From JASSUD01 sp031963005 (GTDB taxonomy: Bacteria > Pseudomonadota > Gammaproteobacteria > Burkholderiales > Burkholderiaceae), in NCBI GenBank assembly GCA_031963005.1, contig JASSUL010000001.1, positions 124,001 to 188,000 on the forward strand: 64,000 nt of DNA, read 5' to 3'. Shown one piece after another: positions 44,111 to 56,000 of the stretch (position 1 is the first letter of the stretch; the number at the start of each line of letters is the position of its first letter). Both the position numbers and the translations under genes were made by a program. The notes below the pieces were generated by a model. That model ran no database searches. It saw nothing but the letters and a program-made list of their open reading frames with translations, and was not told where the DNA came from.

Positions 44111-46234
44111 TTACTTCGCTCGGGCTTTCGCTTTACTTTCGGTATTTATCACCACTTCCGTTACATTGGCTGGCGCTTCTGCATAATGCTTAAATTCCAT
44201 CGTATAGCTAGCGCGTCCTTGCGTTAATGAGCGCAACGCTGTCGAATATCCAAACATTCCAGCCAACGGGACATGTGCAAAAACAATTTTACCCATCCCG
44301 CCGTGCATCTCTTCAGTGCCCTGCACTATCCCACGACGAGAAGACAAGTCACCAATAACGGTCCCTAGGAATTCTTCAGGCGTTTCTACTTCGACCGCCA
44401 TAATAGGTTCTAGAAGAATGGGCTTCGCACGACGCATACCTTCTTTAAAGGCCATCGATCCTGCCATACGGAATGCATTTTCGTTGGAGTCGACGTCATG
44501 GTAAGAGCCGAAAAATAGCGTTACTTTCACATCTACGACTGGATAGCCTGCTAACACACCCGATTTCAATGTTTCTTGAATACCTTTATCTACCGCAGGA
44601 ATATATTCACGAGGAACGACTCCGCCCTTAATGGCATCCACAAATTCATAGCCAGTACCGGGTGCCTGAGGTTCTAGTTTCAATACGACATGGCCATATT
44701 GACCGCGTCCACCAGACTGCTTGATAAATTTACCTTCCACTTCTTCGCATACTGAGCGAATAGTTTCACGGTAGGCTACCTGAGGTTTACCCACAGTAGC
44801 GTCTACACCAAACTCTCGAAGCATACGGTCTACAAGAATTTCTAGATGCAATTCACCCATGCCAGAGATAATGGTCTGACCGGACTCAGGGTCGGCTTTC
44901 ACGCGGAAAGACGGATCTTCTTGAGCCAGACGACCTAAGGCAACGCCCATTTTCTCATGATCTGCTGTCGTTTTAGGTTCAACTGCCTGAGAAATCACCG
45001 GCTCTGGGAATTCCATGCGCTCTAAAATGATGTTGTGTGTGAGATCGCATAAAGTATCCCCTGTCGTCACATCTTTTAAACCCACTGCCGCGGCAATATC
45101 TCCCGCAAACACTTCTTTAATTTCTGCGCGTTGGTTTGCATGCATCTGCAAAATCCGGCCGATACGCTCTTTTTTACCCTTCACAGGATTGAAAATCGTA
45201 TCTCCCGACTTCACTACACCAGAATATACACGGAAGAAGGTTAACTGCCCGACGAACGGATCCGTCATGATTTTAAAGGCGAGCGCGGAGAATTTCTCAT
45301 CATCCGTAGCAGCACGCTCTACAAGATTGCCTGAATCATCCTCACCTTTAACAGGGGGAATATCTTCCGGAGAGGGCAAATAATCAATAACGGCATCCAG
45401 CATCGCCTGCACACCTTTATTTTTAAAGGCGGTACCGCACATCATTGGAACAATTTCATTCGCAATAGTGCGACTACGCAATGCAGATTTGATCTCTTCT
45501 TCGGTCAACACCTCTCCATTGAGGTATTTATCCATCAATTCTTCAGAGGATTCCGCAGCGGACTCGACCATTTTCTCGCGCCACTCATTGGCTAGATCGA
45601 GCAATTCTGCAGGAATCTCTTGCAATTCAAATTTCATTCCCTGGCTGGCTTCGTCCCAGACGATCGCTTTCATCTTGACCAGATCTACCACACCTTTAAA
45701 GTGCTCTTCTGCGCCGATGGGGATCTGTATAGGCACAGGATTGGCTTTCAGACGCGAGCGCATCTGATCATACACTTTGAAAAAGTTCGCGCCTGTGCGA
45801 TCCATTTTGTTGACAAATGCAAGGCGAGGAACCTTATATTTATTTGCCTGGCGCCATACGGTTTCAGATTGCGGCTGCACCCCTCCGACTGAGCAATATA
45901 CCATGCAAGCACCATCCAAGACGCGCATGGAACGCTCGACTTCAATCGTAAAGTCAACGTGTCCTGGAGTATCGATGATATTAATGCGATGCTCTGGATA
46001 TTGCCCCGCCATCCCACTCCAGAATGCCGTTGTCGCAGCCGAGGTGATCGTAATCCCCCGCTCCTGCTCTTGCTCCATCCAGTCCATCGTCGCAGCGCCT
46101 TCGTGCACTTCTCCGATCTTGTAAGTCACACCGGTATAGAACAAAACGCGCTCGGTAGTCGTGGTTTTGCCAGCGTCAATATGTGCGCTAATGCCGATAT
46201 TACGGTAGTGCTTGATAGGTGTCTTGCGAGCCAT
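44111..46234 (-). CDS. fusA: Elongation factor G
   Basis: Translocation GTPase, 707 residues. G1 AHIDAGKT (17-24), DTPGHVDF (near 90) and NKMD (near 144). Domain IV tip region GGRGQYGHVVLKLEPQAPG, and C-terminal domain V GEEFLGTVIG-like (TPEEFLGTVIGDLSSRRG). It matches the canonical EF-G1 of the str operon. The 295-base gap to rpsG upstream is longer than usual. Confidence 0.98.
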   Translation of the reverse strand: MARKTPIKHYRNIGISAHIDAGKTTTTERVLFYTGVTYKIGEVHEGAATMDWMEQEQERGITITSAATTAFWSGMAGQYPEHRINIIDTPGHVDFTIEVERSMRVLDGACMVYCSVGGVQPQSETVWRQANKYKVPRLAFVNKMDRTGANFFKVYDQMRSRLKANPVPIQIPIGAEEHFKGVVDLVKMKAIVWDEASQGMKFELQEIPAELLDLANEWREKMVESAAESSEELMDKYLNGEVLTEEEIKSALRSRTIANEIVPMMCGTAFKNKGVQAMLDAVIDYLPSPEDIPPVKGEDDSGNLVERAATDDEKFSALAFKIMTDPFVGQLTFFRVYSGVVKSGDTIFNPVKGKKERIGRILQMHANQRAEIKEVFAGDIAAAVGLKDVTTGDTLCDLTHNIILERMEFPEPVISQAVEPKTTADHEKMGVALGRLAQEDPSFRVKADPESGQTIISGMGELHLEILVDRMLREFGVDATVGKPQVAYRETIRSVCEEVEGKFIKQSGGRGQYGHVVLKLEPQAPGTGYEFVDAIKGGVVPREYIPAVDKGIQETLKSGVLAGYPVVDVKVTLFFGSYHDVDSNENAFRMAGSMAFKEGMRRAKPILLEPIMAVEVETPEEFLGTVIGDLSSRRGIVQGTEEMHGGMGKIVFAHVPLAGMFGYSTALRSLTQGRASYTMEFKHYAEAPANVTEVVINTESKAKARAK

Positions 46235-46331
46235 TTTGACCCTCTAAAATACGGTAAATTTTTATAAAAAAGAACTTTAGAGACTGTGGGCATTCTATAT
46301 TAACAATGCCACTTTTTATCTCTCTAAAAAA

Positions 46332-46500
46332 CCAAACCTTAAATCTCACAGCGCCCACCTTCATCAGGCAGGCTGAAATTTAAGGTTGGTAGGCATATAT
46401 GTAGTCATATGCGGTAGTTCAATATAACAAACAAATACCGTAGGTAAATGCAGCAGAGAAATACCGCAAACAAATGCTTATGCTTTGCACGACTACATAT
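46332..46500. repeat. Two successive inverted repeats in the rpsG-fusA spacer
   Basis: CCAAACCTTAAAT (46332-46344) pairs with ATTTAAGGTTGG (46378-46389) with one bulge; ATATGTAGTC (46397-46406) pairs perfectly with GACTACATAT (46491-46500). They fill most of the spacer, which holds no gene. Confidence 0.65.
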
Positions 46501-46529
46501 TGCCGTTAGTGTACTTTGCAGTGTGCTTT

Positions 46530-47000
46530 TTAGAAGCGGAAATGTGCGAAAGCGCGGTTAGCTTCTGCCATACGGTGCACTTCTTCACGTTTTTTCATTG
46601 CACCGCCACGACCTTCAGATGCTTCAACCATTTCACTGGCTAAACGCGCGGCCATCGATTTCTCGCTGCGTTTTTTAGCAAATTCACGCAACCAACGCAT
46701 CGCTAAAGCAATACGACGGTGGAAAGGTACCTCATGCGGAACTTGATAACTTTTTCCCCCAATACGGCGGAATTTAACCTCGACCATAGGTTTGAGGTTG
46801 GATAGCGCTTTTTCAAAAATCTCGAGCGGGTCTTTTTTGAACTTCTCTGAAATAATTTCAAATGCACCGTACACAATGCCTTCAGCAACGGACTTTTTGC
46901 CCGCTAGCATGATGACATTCATAAATTTAGCAACCTCAACGTTACCAAATTTTGGATCCGGCAATATATTGCGTTTTGGCACTTCACGACGACGTGGCAT
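46530..47000 (-). CDS. rpsG: 30S ribosomal protein S7
   Basis: Head-assembly protein. 156 residues; MPRRREVPKRNILPDPKFGN first, RIGGKSYQVPHEVPFHRRIA in the middle, RGGAMKKREEVHRMAEANRA at the end. 64 bases after rpsL. Confidence 0.98.
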   Translation of the reverse strand: MPRRREVPKRNILPDPKFGNVEVAKFMNVIMLAGKKSVAEGIVYGAFEIISEKFKKDPLEIFEKALSNLKPMVEVKFRRIGGKSYQVPHEVPFHRRIALAMRWLREFAKKRSEKSMAARLASEMVEASEGRGGAMKKREEVHRMAEANRAFAHFRF

Positions 47001-47064
47001 TGTCTTCCCTTTATTTCGTCTATTTCTTTCTACAATGGGCTAATAGCTAGCCACACTGGATCAA

Positions 47065-47442
47065 TTATGCTTTCTTACCGCGCTTAGCACCGTATTTAGA
47101 GCGCGCTTGTTTACGGTCTTTGACGCCTTGAGTGTCTAGAGAGCCGCGAACCATGTGATAACGTACCCCTGGCAAATCCTTTACCCGCCCGCCTCGAATG
47201 AGTACCACCGAGTGCTCTTGCAAGTTGTGGCCTTCACCACCGATATACGAAATCACTTCAAAACCATTCGTCAAACGCACTTTTGCCACTTTACGCAAAG
47301 CAGAATTCGGTTTCTTAGGCGTTGTCGTATACACACGGGTACAGACACCTCGCCGTTGAGGACAGTTCTGCAAAGCCGGGCTATTACTTGCCTGGCGCGC
47401 AGACCGCCGCGCTTTACGAACCAGTTGGTTAGTGGTTGGCAT
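47065..47442 (-). CDS. rpsL: 30S ribosomal protein S12
   Basis: Decoding-centre protein. 125 residues. The streptomycin-relevant sites look wild type: Lys in TTPKKPNSALRKVAKVRL and Lys in GGRVKDLPGVRYHMVRG. First gene of the str operon (rpsL-rpsG-fusA-tuf). Confidence 0.98.
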   Translation of the reverse strand: MPTTNQLVRKARRSARQASNSPALQNCPQRRGVCTRVYTTTPKKPNSALRKVAKVRLTNGFEVISYIGGEGHNLQEHSVVLIRGGRVKDLPGVRYHMVRGSLDTQGVKDRKQARSKYGAKRGKKA

Positions 47443-47715
47443 TATGTATTCCTGCAGTCAAATCAAATGTACAAAAAATATAAAAGCGCACTCGCCAACT
47501 TACTTGTGAAGCAAGCGCTGGCTGGATGAGCACCTTAATAAGGAAGTTATATCAATCCTACCATTTATATGGGTAGGCGCAAAAACACGCTTACTATACG
47601 CCACACCACCTACTCGATAAGTGCGACGATTAAAAGGCGCGGATCATAATCTGAAAAGCAGGATTTAGTCAATGCAAAGCGCTGAAAATATCATTAAAAC
47701 GCTCGCATCTATCTG

Positions 47716-47746
47716 TAAGAACCTGTTGAGTATTTTCCAAAAGGCC
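47716..47746 (+). repeat. Solitary end related to the MITE-like element at 28615
   Basis: TAAGAACCTGTTGAGTATTT then TCCAAAAGGCC closely follows the left terminal repeat of the 162-bp element in the alpha operon. No opposite end is seen, so it is probably a remnant. It sits in the recQ-rpsL spacer, just after recQ. Confidence 0.5.
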
Positions 47747-47791
47747 CTCTTTAGCACCCCAATTTACCTTCTAAAAGCCGGTAGAGGAATA

Positions 47792-49786
47792 TCACGCATC
47801 TACCGCAGCACCTCCGTCCGAAGAGATCTCTATGGCTTCTCCCTGAAGAATAGCGATCAATTCTTCACCAAAGCGCTGACACTTATGCACACCAATTCCA
47901 GACACTCCATGCAAATCTTCGATAGTACGCACATCTGCGCGCACTAACTCAGCGAGCGTGCTGTCATGAAAAATAACGTATGCCGCCACGCCTTCTGATT
48001 TGGCTTTTTTGCTACGCCAAGCACGCAAATTATCCCAAAGCGCTTTTTCTTGTTGTGAAAAATGCGCAACAAGTTCTAGACGCGCTAACCGCGAAGTATT
48101 GGCGTGTGCACTAGATTGCTCACGCTGTTTATTCGTGGATTTGACATAAGGGCGTAACGGGACATTTTGCTTGCCTTGCAATACTGCACGGCTTGCTGGA
48201 GTCCATACTAGCGCTCCATGCCCATGTGCTTCTACCGCTAATAATCCACTGCTGACCAATTGACGAAAAATCGCACGCCATTGAGCCTCAGAATGGGCTA
48301 CTCCAATACCAAAAGTCGATAATGTGTCATGCCCTCGTTCTATGACACGCTCCGTACGCTTACCCATGAGAATATGGATCAAATGGCTTGCCCCAAAGGA
48401 ATAACCACTTGCACGCTGCACACGGTATATACACGAGAGCGCCATTTGCGCTTCTTTCGTTGCATCCCATACGGCTACCGGCTCCAGGCAAGTGTCGCAA
48501 TTCCCACAAGCGGAGCCTACTTCGCCAAAATAGGCAAGTAAGCGTTGTCTACGACATCCTACGCCTTCACACAGCCCTAATAGGGCGTCTAATTTAGACG
48601 ATGTGATACGCTTATAGGCCTCATCCGCAACCGATTCCTCGAGCATTTTACGCTGAAAAACGACATCTCCCAAACCATACGCCATCCAGGCATTTGCAGG
48701 AAGACCATCACGACCTGCGCGCCCTGTTTCTTGATAGTACCCCTCAATACTTTTGGGCATATCCAGATGGGCGACAAAGCGCACATCGGGTTTATCAATC
48801 CCCATTCCGAAAGCAATGGTTGCAACCATCACCACGCCTTCTTCACGCTGGAAGATTTTCTGGTTACGGCTACGCTCTTCTGTACTCATACCACCATGGT
48901 AAGGTAAAGCGTAAATTCCTTGGGTATTAAGCCACTGCGCGGTTTCTTCAACCTTACGACGTGATAGGCAATAAATAATTCCCGCATCACACTCTACAGT
49001 GCCTACAGCCGGCGCTGTAGAGTGCTTATGACTAGATGCATGCTTTGCAGCAAACGGGGGCTTCTTATCACTACGTATATGCTCAGCCGCAAGAAAATTC
49101 AGCAGTTGCGATCGAGCATTTTCTTTTTCCAGAATCCGGTAGCGGATATTGGGCCGATCAAAGCTGGAAATAAAAACCCTTGCATGCTCTAAACACAAGC
49201 GGGTTGTAATTTCTTGCCTGGTCAGCAGATCCGCTGTCGCAGTCAATGCAATGCGAGGCACTTGCGGATAACGCTCTTGCAAGATAGCAAGCTTAATGTA
49301 TTCAGGCCGAAAATCATGGCCCCATTGAGAAACACAGTGCGCCTCATCAATGGCAAATAGCCCTACTTTGGCGCGATCAAGCAACTCCAGAAATCGAGGC
49401 GTCATTAAACGCTCGGGTGCGACATACAGTATGGCGATATCGCCTTTTACAAATGCGCGTTCCGTTTCGTTAGCCTGCGCGAAAGACAAAGTAGAATTCA
49501 AATAGGCTGCACGCACACCTAACTCGTTGAGCGCAACAACCTGATCCTCCATTAATGCAATTAAAGGAGAGATCACGACCCCTCCTCCAAGTCCTGCTCT
49601 ATGCCGGACTATGGAAGGAATCTGATAGCACAATGATTTACCCGCGCCTGTAGACATAGAGACAAAGCAATCTCCTCCAGGCGTGACATGCTCCATGATG
49701 TCCGCTTGCTGCCCTCGAAATGCGCTATAGCCAAATATTTCCTTTAGCACACTTAGACAAAGGGAATCAGACAGGGAATCAGACAT
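47792..49786 (-). CDS. recQ: ATP-dependent DNA helicase RecQ
   Basis: 3'-5' helicase of recombination repair, 664 residues. Walker A TGAGKS (46-51), IDEAH box (146-150, followed by CVSQWGHDFRPEY), and helicase C-terminal motif VATIAFGMGIDKPDVRFVAH with TGRAGRDG. The zinc-binding RQC region has CRRQRLLAYFGE and CGNCDTC, and a HRDC domain (about 580-655) follows. An insert of about 30 residues rich in Lys, His and Ser (KKPPFAAKHASSHKHS) separates the two helicase lobes. recQ between rpoC and rpsL is a Burkholderiales arrangement. Confidence 0.97.
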   Translation of the reverse strand: MSDSLSDSLCLSVLKEIFGYSAFRGQQADIMEHVTPGGDCFVSMSTGAGKSLCYQIPSIVRHRAGLGGGVVISPLIALMEDQVVALNELGVRAAYLNSTLSFAQANETERAFVKGDIAILYVAPERLMTPRFLELLDRAKVGLFAIDEAHCVSQWGHDFRPEYIKLAILQERYPQVPRIALTATADLLTRQEITTRLCLEHARVFISSFDRPNIRYRILEKENARSQLLNFLAAEHIRSDKKPPFAAKHASSHKHSTAPAVGTVECDAGIIYCLSRRKVEETAQWLNTQGIYALPYHGGMSTEERSRNQKIFQREEGVVMVATIAFGMGIDKPDVRFVAHLDMPKSIEGYYQETGRAGRDGLPANAWMAYGLGDVVFQRKMLEESVADEAYKRITSSKLDALLGLCEGVGCRRQRLLAYFGEVGSACGNCDTCLEPVAVWDATKEAQMALSCIYRVQRASGYSFGASHLIHILMGKRTERVIERGHDTLSTFGIGVAHSEAQWRAIFRQLVSSGLLAVEAHGHGALVWTPASRAVLQGKQNVPLRPYVKSTNKQREQSSAHANTSRLARLELVAHFSQQEKALWDNLRAWRSKKAKSEGVAAYVIFHDSTLAELVRADVRTIEDLHGVSGIGVHKCQRFGEELIAILQGEAIEISSDGGAAVDA

Positions 49787-49933
49787 GTGTATGCCCTCGA
49801 TAAGCAGGATGATTCTTTGCCTTTATTTCTACACTAGCGTAGCGCATCTTGAAATACGTCAAACAGACGATGCCTTTTTCAAAATGCCCTAATTAAAAAA
49901 TAAGACCTGCACAGATACGTTCAAAAGAGCTCC

Positions 49934-49970
49934 GGCCACACCAGAGAAAACTATTCACTCCGGTGTGGCC
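49934..49970 (-). terminator. Probable terminator after rpoBC
   Basis: GGCCACACC and GGTGTGGCC form a perfect nine-base stem 42 bases after the rpoBC stop, followed on the minus strand by CTCTTTTG. The T-run is short. Confidence 0.6.
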
Positions 49971-50011
49971 AGATACTTTTTACCTTTGTCTGCAACAGGG
50001 TATTGCCATAC

Positions 50012-53000
50012 TTACGCTGCAGGAGCTACGTCAGGAGCTTCTGGGGCCTCTGGTACTTCGGCAAGCGCGACCTCTTGCGCATTTTGGGCAAACCGCTCAC
50101 GTTCCATACGTGCACGAGCTAAACGCGCCTTAGTTGCCGCAAAGCCTGTACCTGCAGGAATCGGCAGACCTAGCATGACATTTTCTTTCAAGCCACGCAG
50201 TTTGTCGATCGTTGCATAGCCTTGCATTCCATGCGCACCTGCGGCTGCACTCTCACTAGCAATCACATTTACACCCTCTGTGGCTGCACGCACCATCACG
50301 CTAGTGGTTTGCTGGAAGGCGAGCGCCGCTAGTACAGAAGGCGCCAACAACGAAGCATTAGTAATACCCAGCAAGACGTTTTGATAGATCGCCGGACGGC
50401 CATTTTCCACTGTGACGCGGTCATTTTCATCCAACATATCTGAGCGCTCAACCTGTTCACCCAAAATAAAGCGTGTATCGGCTGGATCAACGATCTGAAC
50501 GCGACGCAACATTTGACGTACGATCACTTCAATATGCTTATCATTGATCTTCACGCCTTGCAGACGGTACACATCTTGCACTTCATCGACGATGTAACGC
50601 GCTAAAGACTCGACTCCCTGTAGACGCAGAATATCATGCGGGTTTGCGGGTCCGTCAACAATTACTTCCCCTTTATTAACCGTCTGACCATCGTGCGCCA
50701 AAACTTGCTTATCTTTGGAGATCAAGAATTCATTTTGCGTACCTTCTTCTTCGGTAATCACTAAACGTTGTTTACCTTTAGTGTCTTTACCAAAAGAAAC
50801 AGTTCCCGTCACTTCTGCCAAGATCCCTGCATCTTTGGGAGCGCGCGCTTCAAAGAGTTCTGCTACACGTGGTAGACCGCCCGTAATATCGCGTGTTTTT
50901 TGCGATTCGGTAGGAATACGCGCTAGCACTTCCCCAATCTTCGCTTGCTGACCATCCTTGACCAAAATCAATGCACCGGCCTGGAAGCCAATAGTCACCG
51001 CATGGTCTGTTCCAGGAATCTTAACTTCTTGACCCTGTTCATCGAGCAGTTTCATCTGAGGACGAACTGTTTTAGCCGCTTGCAAGGTACGCCGCTTGGG
51101 ATCAATAACCACCAGTGTAGAGAGGCCGGTAAGCTCGTCGATTTGACGCGATACCGTAATCCCTTCTTCGACATTCTCAAATTTCACCGTACCTGCGTAT
51201 TCCGTAATGATCGGACGCATCAACGGATCCCAGAATGCCAATTGCGTTCCGGCTTTCACATGCTTGCCATCAAGATGAAGAATCGTCGCACCATAAGGAA
51301 TCTTATGACGTTCACGCTCACGGCCTAGATCATCAATAATCATGATCTCGCCAGAACGAGAGATAACGATTTGCTCACCTTTGCTATTCGTGATGTAACG
51401 CATGGCAGTGGTAAACCGTATCGTACCTGTAGATTTAGCTTCTACATTCGATACCGTTGCCGCCCGCAGCGCAGCACCCCCGATATGGAAGGTCCGCATC
51501 GTAAGCTGAGTACCAGGCTCACCGATGGATTGCGCAGCAATCACACCTACCGCTTCTCCGACATTGACTAACGCGCCACGACCTAGATCACGCCCATAGC
51601 ATTTTGCACATAAGCCATAACGCATTTCGCAAGTTAACGGCGTACGTACTCGTACTTCATCAATTCCAAGGCTTTCAATCGTTTCGGCCTCGTTTTCAGT
51701 CAACAGCGTTCCCGCTTCAAAAAGGATCTCTTGAGTCTGAGAATTGAATACTTCTTCCGCTAATACACGTCCTAAGATACGGTCGTGCAGGGTTTCAATA
51801 ACTTCACCCCCTTCGATAAGCGCTTTGACGACAACACCATTCGTTGTGCCGCAATCTTCTTCTACGACCACTAAATCTTGCGCAACGTCTACGAGACGAC
51901 GAGTCAGATATCCTGAGTTTGCCGTTTTCAACGCCGTATCCGCTAAACCTTTACGCGCACCGTGCATCGAGATGAAGTACTGCTGAACGTTCAGACCTTC
52001 ACGGAAATTCGCAGTAATAGGCGTTTCGATAATCGACCCGTCCGGCTTGGCCATAAGGCCACGCATACCAGCTAACTGACGAATCTGTACCGCCGAACCC
52101 CGCGCGCCCGATTCCGCCATCATATAGATGGAGTTAAAGGATTCTTGCTTCGCGGATTTACCTTGACGATTGGTCACACGTTCGACGGAGAGCTGCTCCA
52201 TCATGGCTTTACCGACGGCTTCCGAGGTAGCCGACCAAATATCCACCACGTTGTTATACCGCTCTTGCGCAGTAACCAGACCAGACATGTACTGTCGATC
52301 ATACTCTTTCACCTTCTTCGCTGCTTCAGCAATGATGGCTTCTTTTTGCGGCGGTACCAACATGTCATCGACGCAAATCGACAATCCTGCGCGAGTAGCT
52401 AGTTTAAAGCCTGCTTGCATCAGCTGATCGGTGAAGATTACCGTTTGTCGCAAACCACAACGACGGAAAGCAGCGTTGATCAAGCGTGAAATTTCTTTTT
52501 TCTTCAGCGCTTTATTCAACATCGAGAACGGCAACCCTGCTGGCAAGATTTCCGACAAGATGGCACGACCTACTGTCGTATCGTATTGCGTGACCGTGGG
52601 CAAGAAGCGCAGATTTTCGGCACTGGCCTCTGCCTTCTCGTCGAAGTCTGGGTTTGCCACATGCTCAATAATCCGTACTTGGGCTTTAGAGGTTAAATCT
52701 ACCTCTTTGTTCTCATAGGCACAGATTGCTTCGCTCACAGTGGCAAATGCCATACCCTCGCCGTGGCCATTCATGCGTTCACGCGTTGCGTAATACAGGC
52801 CTAAAACGATATCTTGCGAAGGCACAATCGAAGGCTCACCGTTTGCGGGGAACAGAACATTGTTCGACGCCAACATCAATGTGCGCGCTTCGAGCTGAGC
52901 CTCTAGGGATAAAGGCACGTGCACCGCCATTTGGTCACCGTCAAAGTCAGCATTAAATGCCGCGCAGACCAATGGGTGTAACTGGATGGCTTTGCCTTCA

Positions 53001-56000
53001 ATCAATAAAGGTTCGAAAGCCTGAATTCCTAAACGGTGCAAAGTAGGCGCACGGTTGAGTAAAACAGGATGCTCACGAATGACTTCTTCCAAGATATCCC
53101 AAACAACAGGAGTTTGGTTCTCAACTTCTTTCTTCGCGGCCTTAATGGTCGTAGCAACCCCCATCACTTCCAGTTTATGGAAAATAAAGGGTTTGAAGAG
53201 TTCAAGCGCCATCAATTTGGGCAAGCCACATTGATGTAATTTGAGCTCAGGTCCTACAACGATTACTGAACGACCGGAGTAATCGACACGTTTACCCAAA
53301 AGGTTTTGACGGAAGCGTCCGCTCTTACCTTTGATCATGTCAGAGAGCGATTTCAGAGGACGCTTGTTCGCGCCGGTCATCGCTTTACCGCGGCGACCGT
53401 TATCTAAGAGCGAGTCCACTGCCTCTTGCAACATCCGTTTCTCATTGCGCACGATAATTTCAGGCGCTCTGAGTTCTAATAAACGTTTTAGGCGGTTATT
53501 CCGGTTGATGACTCTGCGATATAGGTCATTAAGATCCGAAGTCGCGAAACGGCCTCCATCCAACGGCACTAATGGACGCAAATCAGGCGGCAGCACCGGC
53601 AGGACTTCAAAGACCATCCACTCAGGGCGAATTCCAGAACGCTGGAATGCTTCGAGGAGTTTCAAGCGTTTTGCAAACTTCTTGATCTTGGCTTCAGAAC
53701 CCGTTGCTTTCAAATCTGCGCGCAATTGCTCAATACGTGCTCCGAGATCCATCGAACGCAATAGCGCACGTATCCCTTCTGCACCCATTTCAGCATGGAA
53801 CTCATCGCCGTATTCTTCAACTTTGGAGTAATAATCCTCTTCAGTCATGATTTGACCGCGTTTGAGCGGGGTCATACCAGGCTCGACAATGACATAGGCC
53901 TCAAAATACAACACACGCTCAATATCGCGTAAGGTCATATCCAGCGCCATGCCCAAACGAGAAGGCAAGGATTTCAAGAACCAAATATGGGCAACAGGCG
54001 AAGCAAGTTCAATATGCCCCATGCGCTCGCGACGTACTTTGGCTAAAGTAACCTCGACGCCACATTTTTCACAAATTACACCGCGATGTTTAAGTCGTTT
54101 GTATTTACCGCATAGGCATTCATAATCTTTGATCGGTCCAAAAATTCTGGCGCAGAAAAGTCCATCCCGCTCGGGTTTAAACGTGCGGTAATTGATGGTT
54201 TCGGGTTTTTTCACTTCTCCAAACGACCAAGAACGTATTTTCTCGGGAGAGGCCAATCCAATTTTTACCGCATTAAAGCCATCATCTTGATGCACTTGCT
54301 TAAAGATATCGAGCAGTGCCTTGACTCCGCCTTCTTGAGGTGCACTGTTTTGGCGCGCCAAATCAATATCAATACCTAATGAACGGATCTCTTTGACCAA
54401 CACGTTAAAGGATTCAGGCATTCCTGCATCGATAACGTGCTCGCCTTTCACCAGATTTTCATAGACCTTAGTACGTCCAGCCACATCATCAGACTTAACG
54501 GTCAGCATTTCTTGTAAGGCATACGAAGCACCATAAGCTTCTAATGCCCACACCTCCATCTCACCGAAACGCTGTCCTCCGAACTGGGCTTTACCGCCCA
54601 AGGGTTGCTGCGTGACCAAAGAGTACGGCCCTGTCGAGCGTGCATGCATTTTGTCGTCGACCAAATGGTGCAACTTCAACATATGCATATACCCAACGGT
54701 TACAGGGCGTTCAAAGGCTTCCCCTGTTTGTCCGTCGTATAACGTGACCTGATTTTTGGATTTCGTCAATCCGAGCTGTTTCGCTATTTTTTCCGGATAA
54801 GCAAGATCCAGCGCATTGGAAATATCTGCTTCACTGGCGCCATCAAAAACAGGCGTTGCGAAGGGCACACCTTCTTGCAAGTTGCGCGCTAACTCCAGCA
54901 CTTCCTCATTACTCAGCGTATCGAGCGGCTCTGAATGCTGAGGACTACTATAGATTTTCTTCAGGAAATTACGGATTTCCGTGACTTTACCCTGTGAACG
55001 CAACATATCGCCGATACGCTGCCCCAAACCTTTAGCGGCCCAGCCTAGATGGGTTTCTAAAATCTGTCCCACGTTCATCCGTGAAGGTACGCCCAACGGG
55101 TTAAGCACCATGTCCACGGGGGTTCCATCTGCCATATACGGCATGTCTTCGACAGGAACGATTTTGGAAACGACCCCTTTGTTTCCGTGACGACCGGCCA
55201 TTTTATCGCCTGGCTGCAAGCGCCGTTTGACTGCGAGATAGACCTTCACCATCTTCAACACGCCAGGAGGCAATTCATCCCCTTGCGTGAGTTTTTTGCG
55301 TTTTTTCTCGAAAGCTAATTCGAACTCATGACGCTTTTGCTCAATGGATTTTTTCATTGCCTCCAATTGAGCCGCTGCTTCTTCATCGACTAAATGGAGA
55401 TCAAACCAATGATAAGAATCCAGATCGGTCAAATAGGCACGGGTAATCTCTGCATTTTTTAATTGCTTAGGCCCGCTTTTAGCTTGCTGGCCTACGAGCA
55501 TTTTCTCCAGACGCAAGAAGGCATCCCCTTCGACAATGCGAAGTTGATCATTCAAGTCTAGGCGATAGCGGCGTAGTTCATCATCGATAATTTGTTGCGC
55601 GCGTTTATCCCGATGGATTCCTTCACGGGTAAATACTTGCACATCGATGACGGTTCCATTCATACCCGAAGGTACGCGCAAAGAAGTATCTTTGACGTCA
55701 GAGGCTTTCTCACCAAAAATAGCGCGCAGCAGTTTTTCTTCTGGCGTAAGTTGCGTTTCGCCTTTAGGCGTCACTTTCCCTACTAATACATCACCAGCTT
55801 CTACTTCTGCACCGATATAAATAATACCGGACTCATCCAATCGACCTAATTGTGTTTCAGCCAAATTGGAAATATCACGCGTAATTTCTTCTGAGCCTAA
55901 TTTGGTGTCACGTGCAACGACATTGAGCTCTTCGATATGAATAGAGGTGTAGCGATCATCCATCACCACACGTTCAGAAATCAGAATGGAATCTTCAAAG

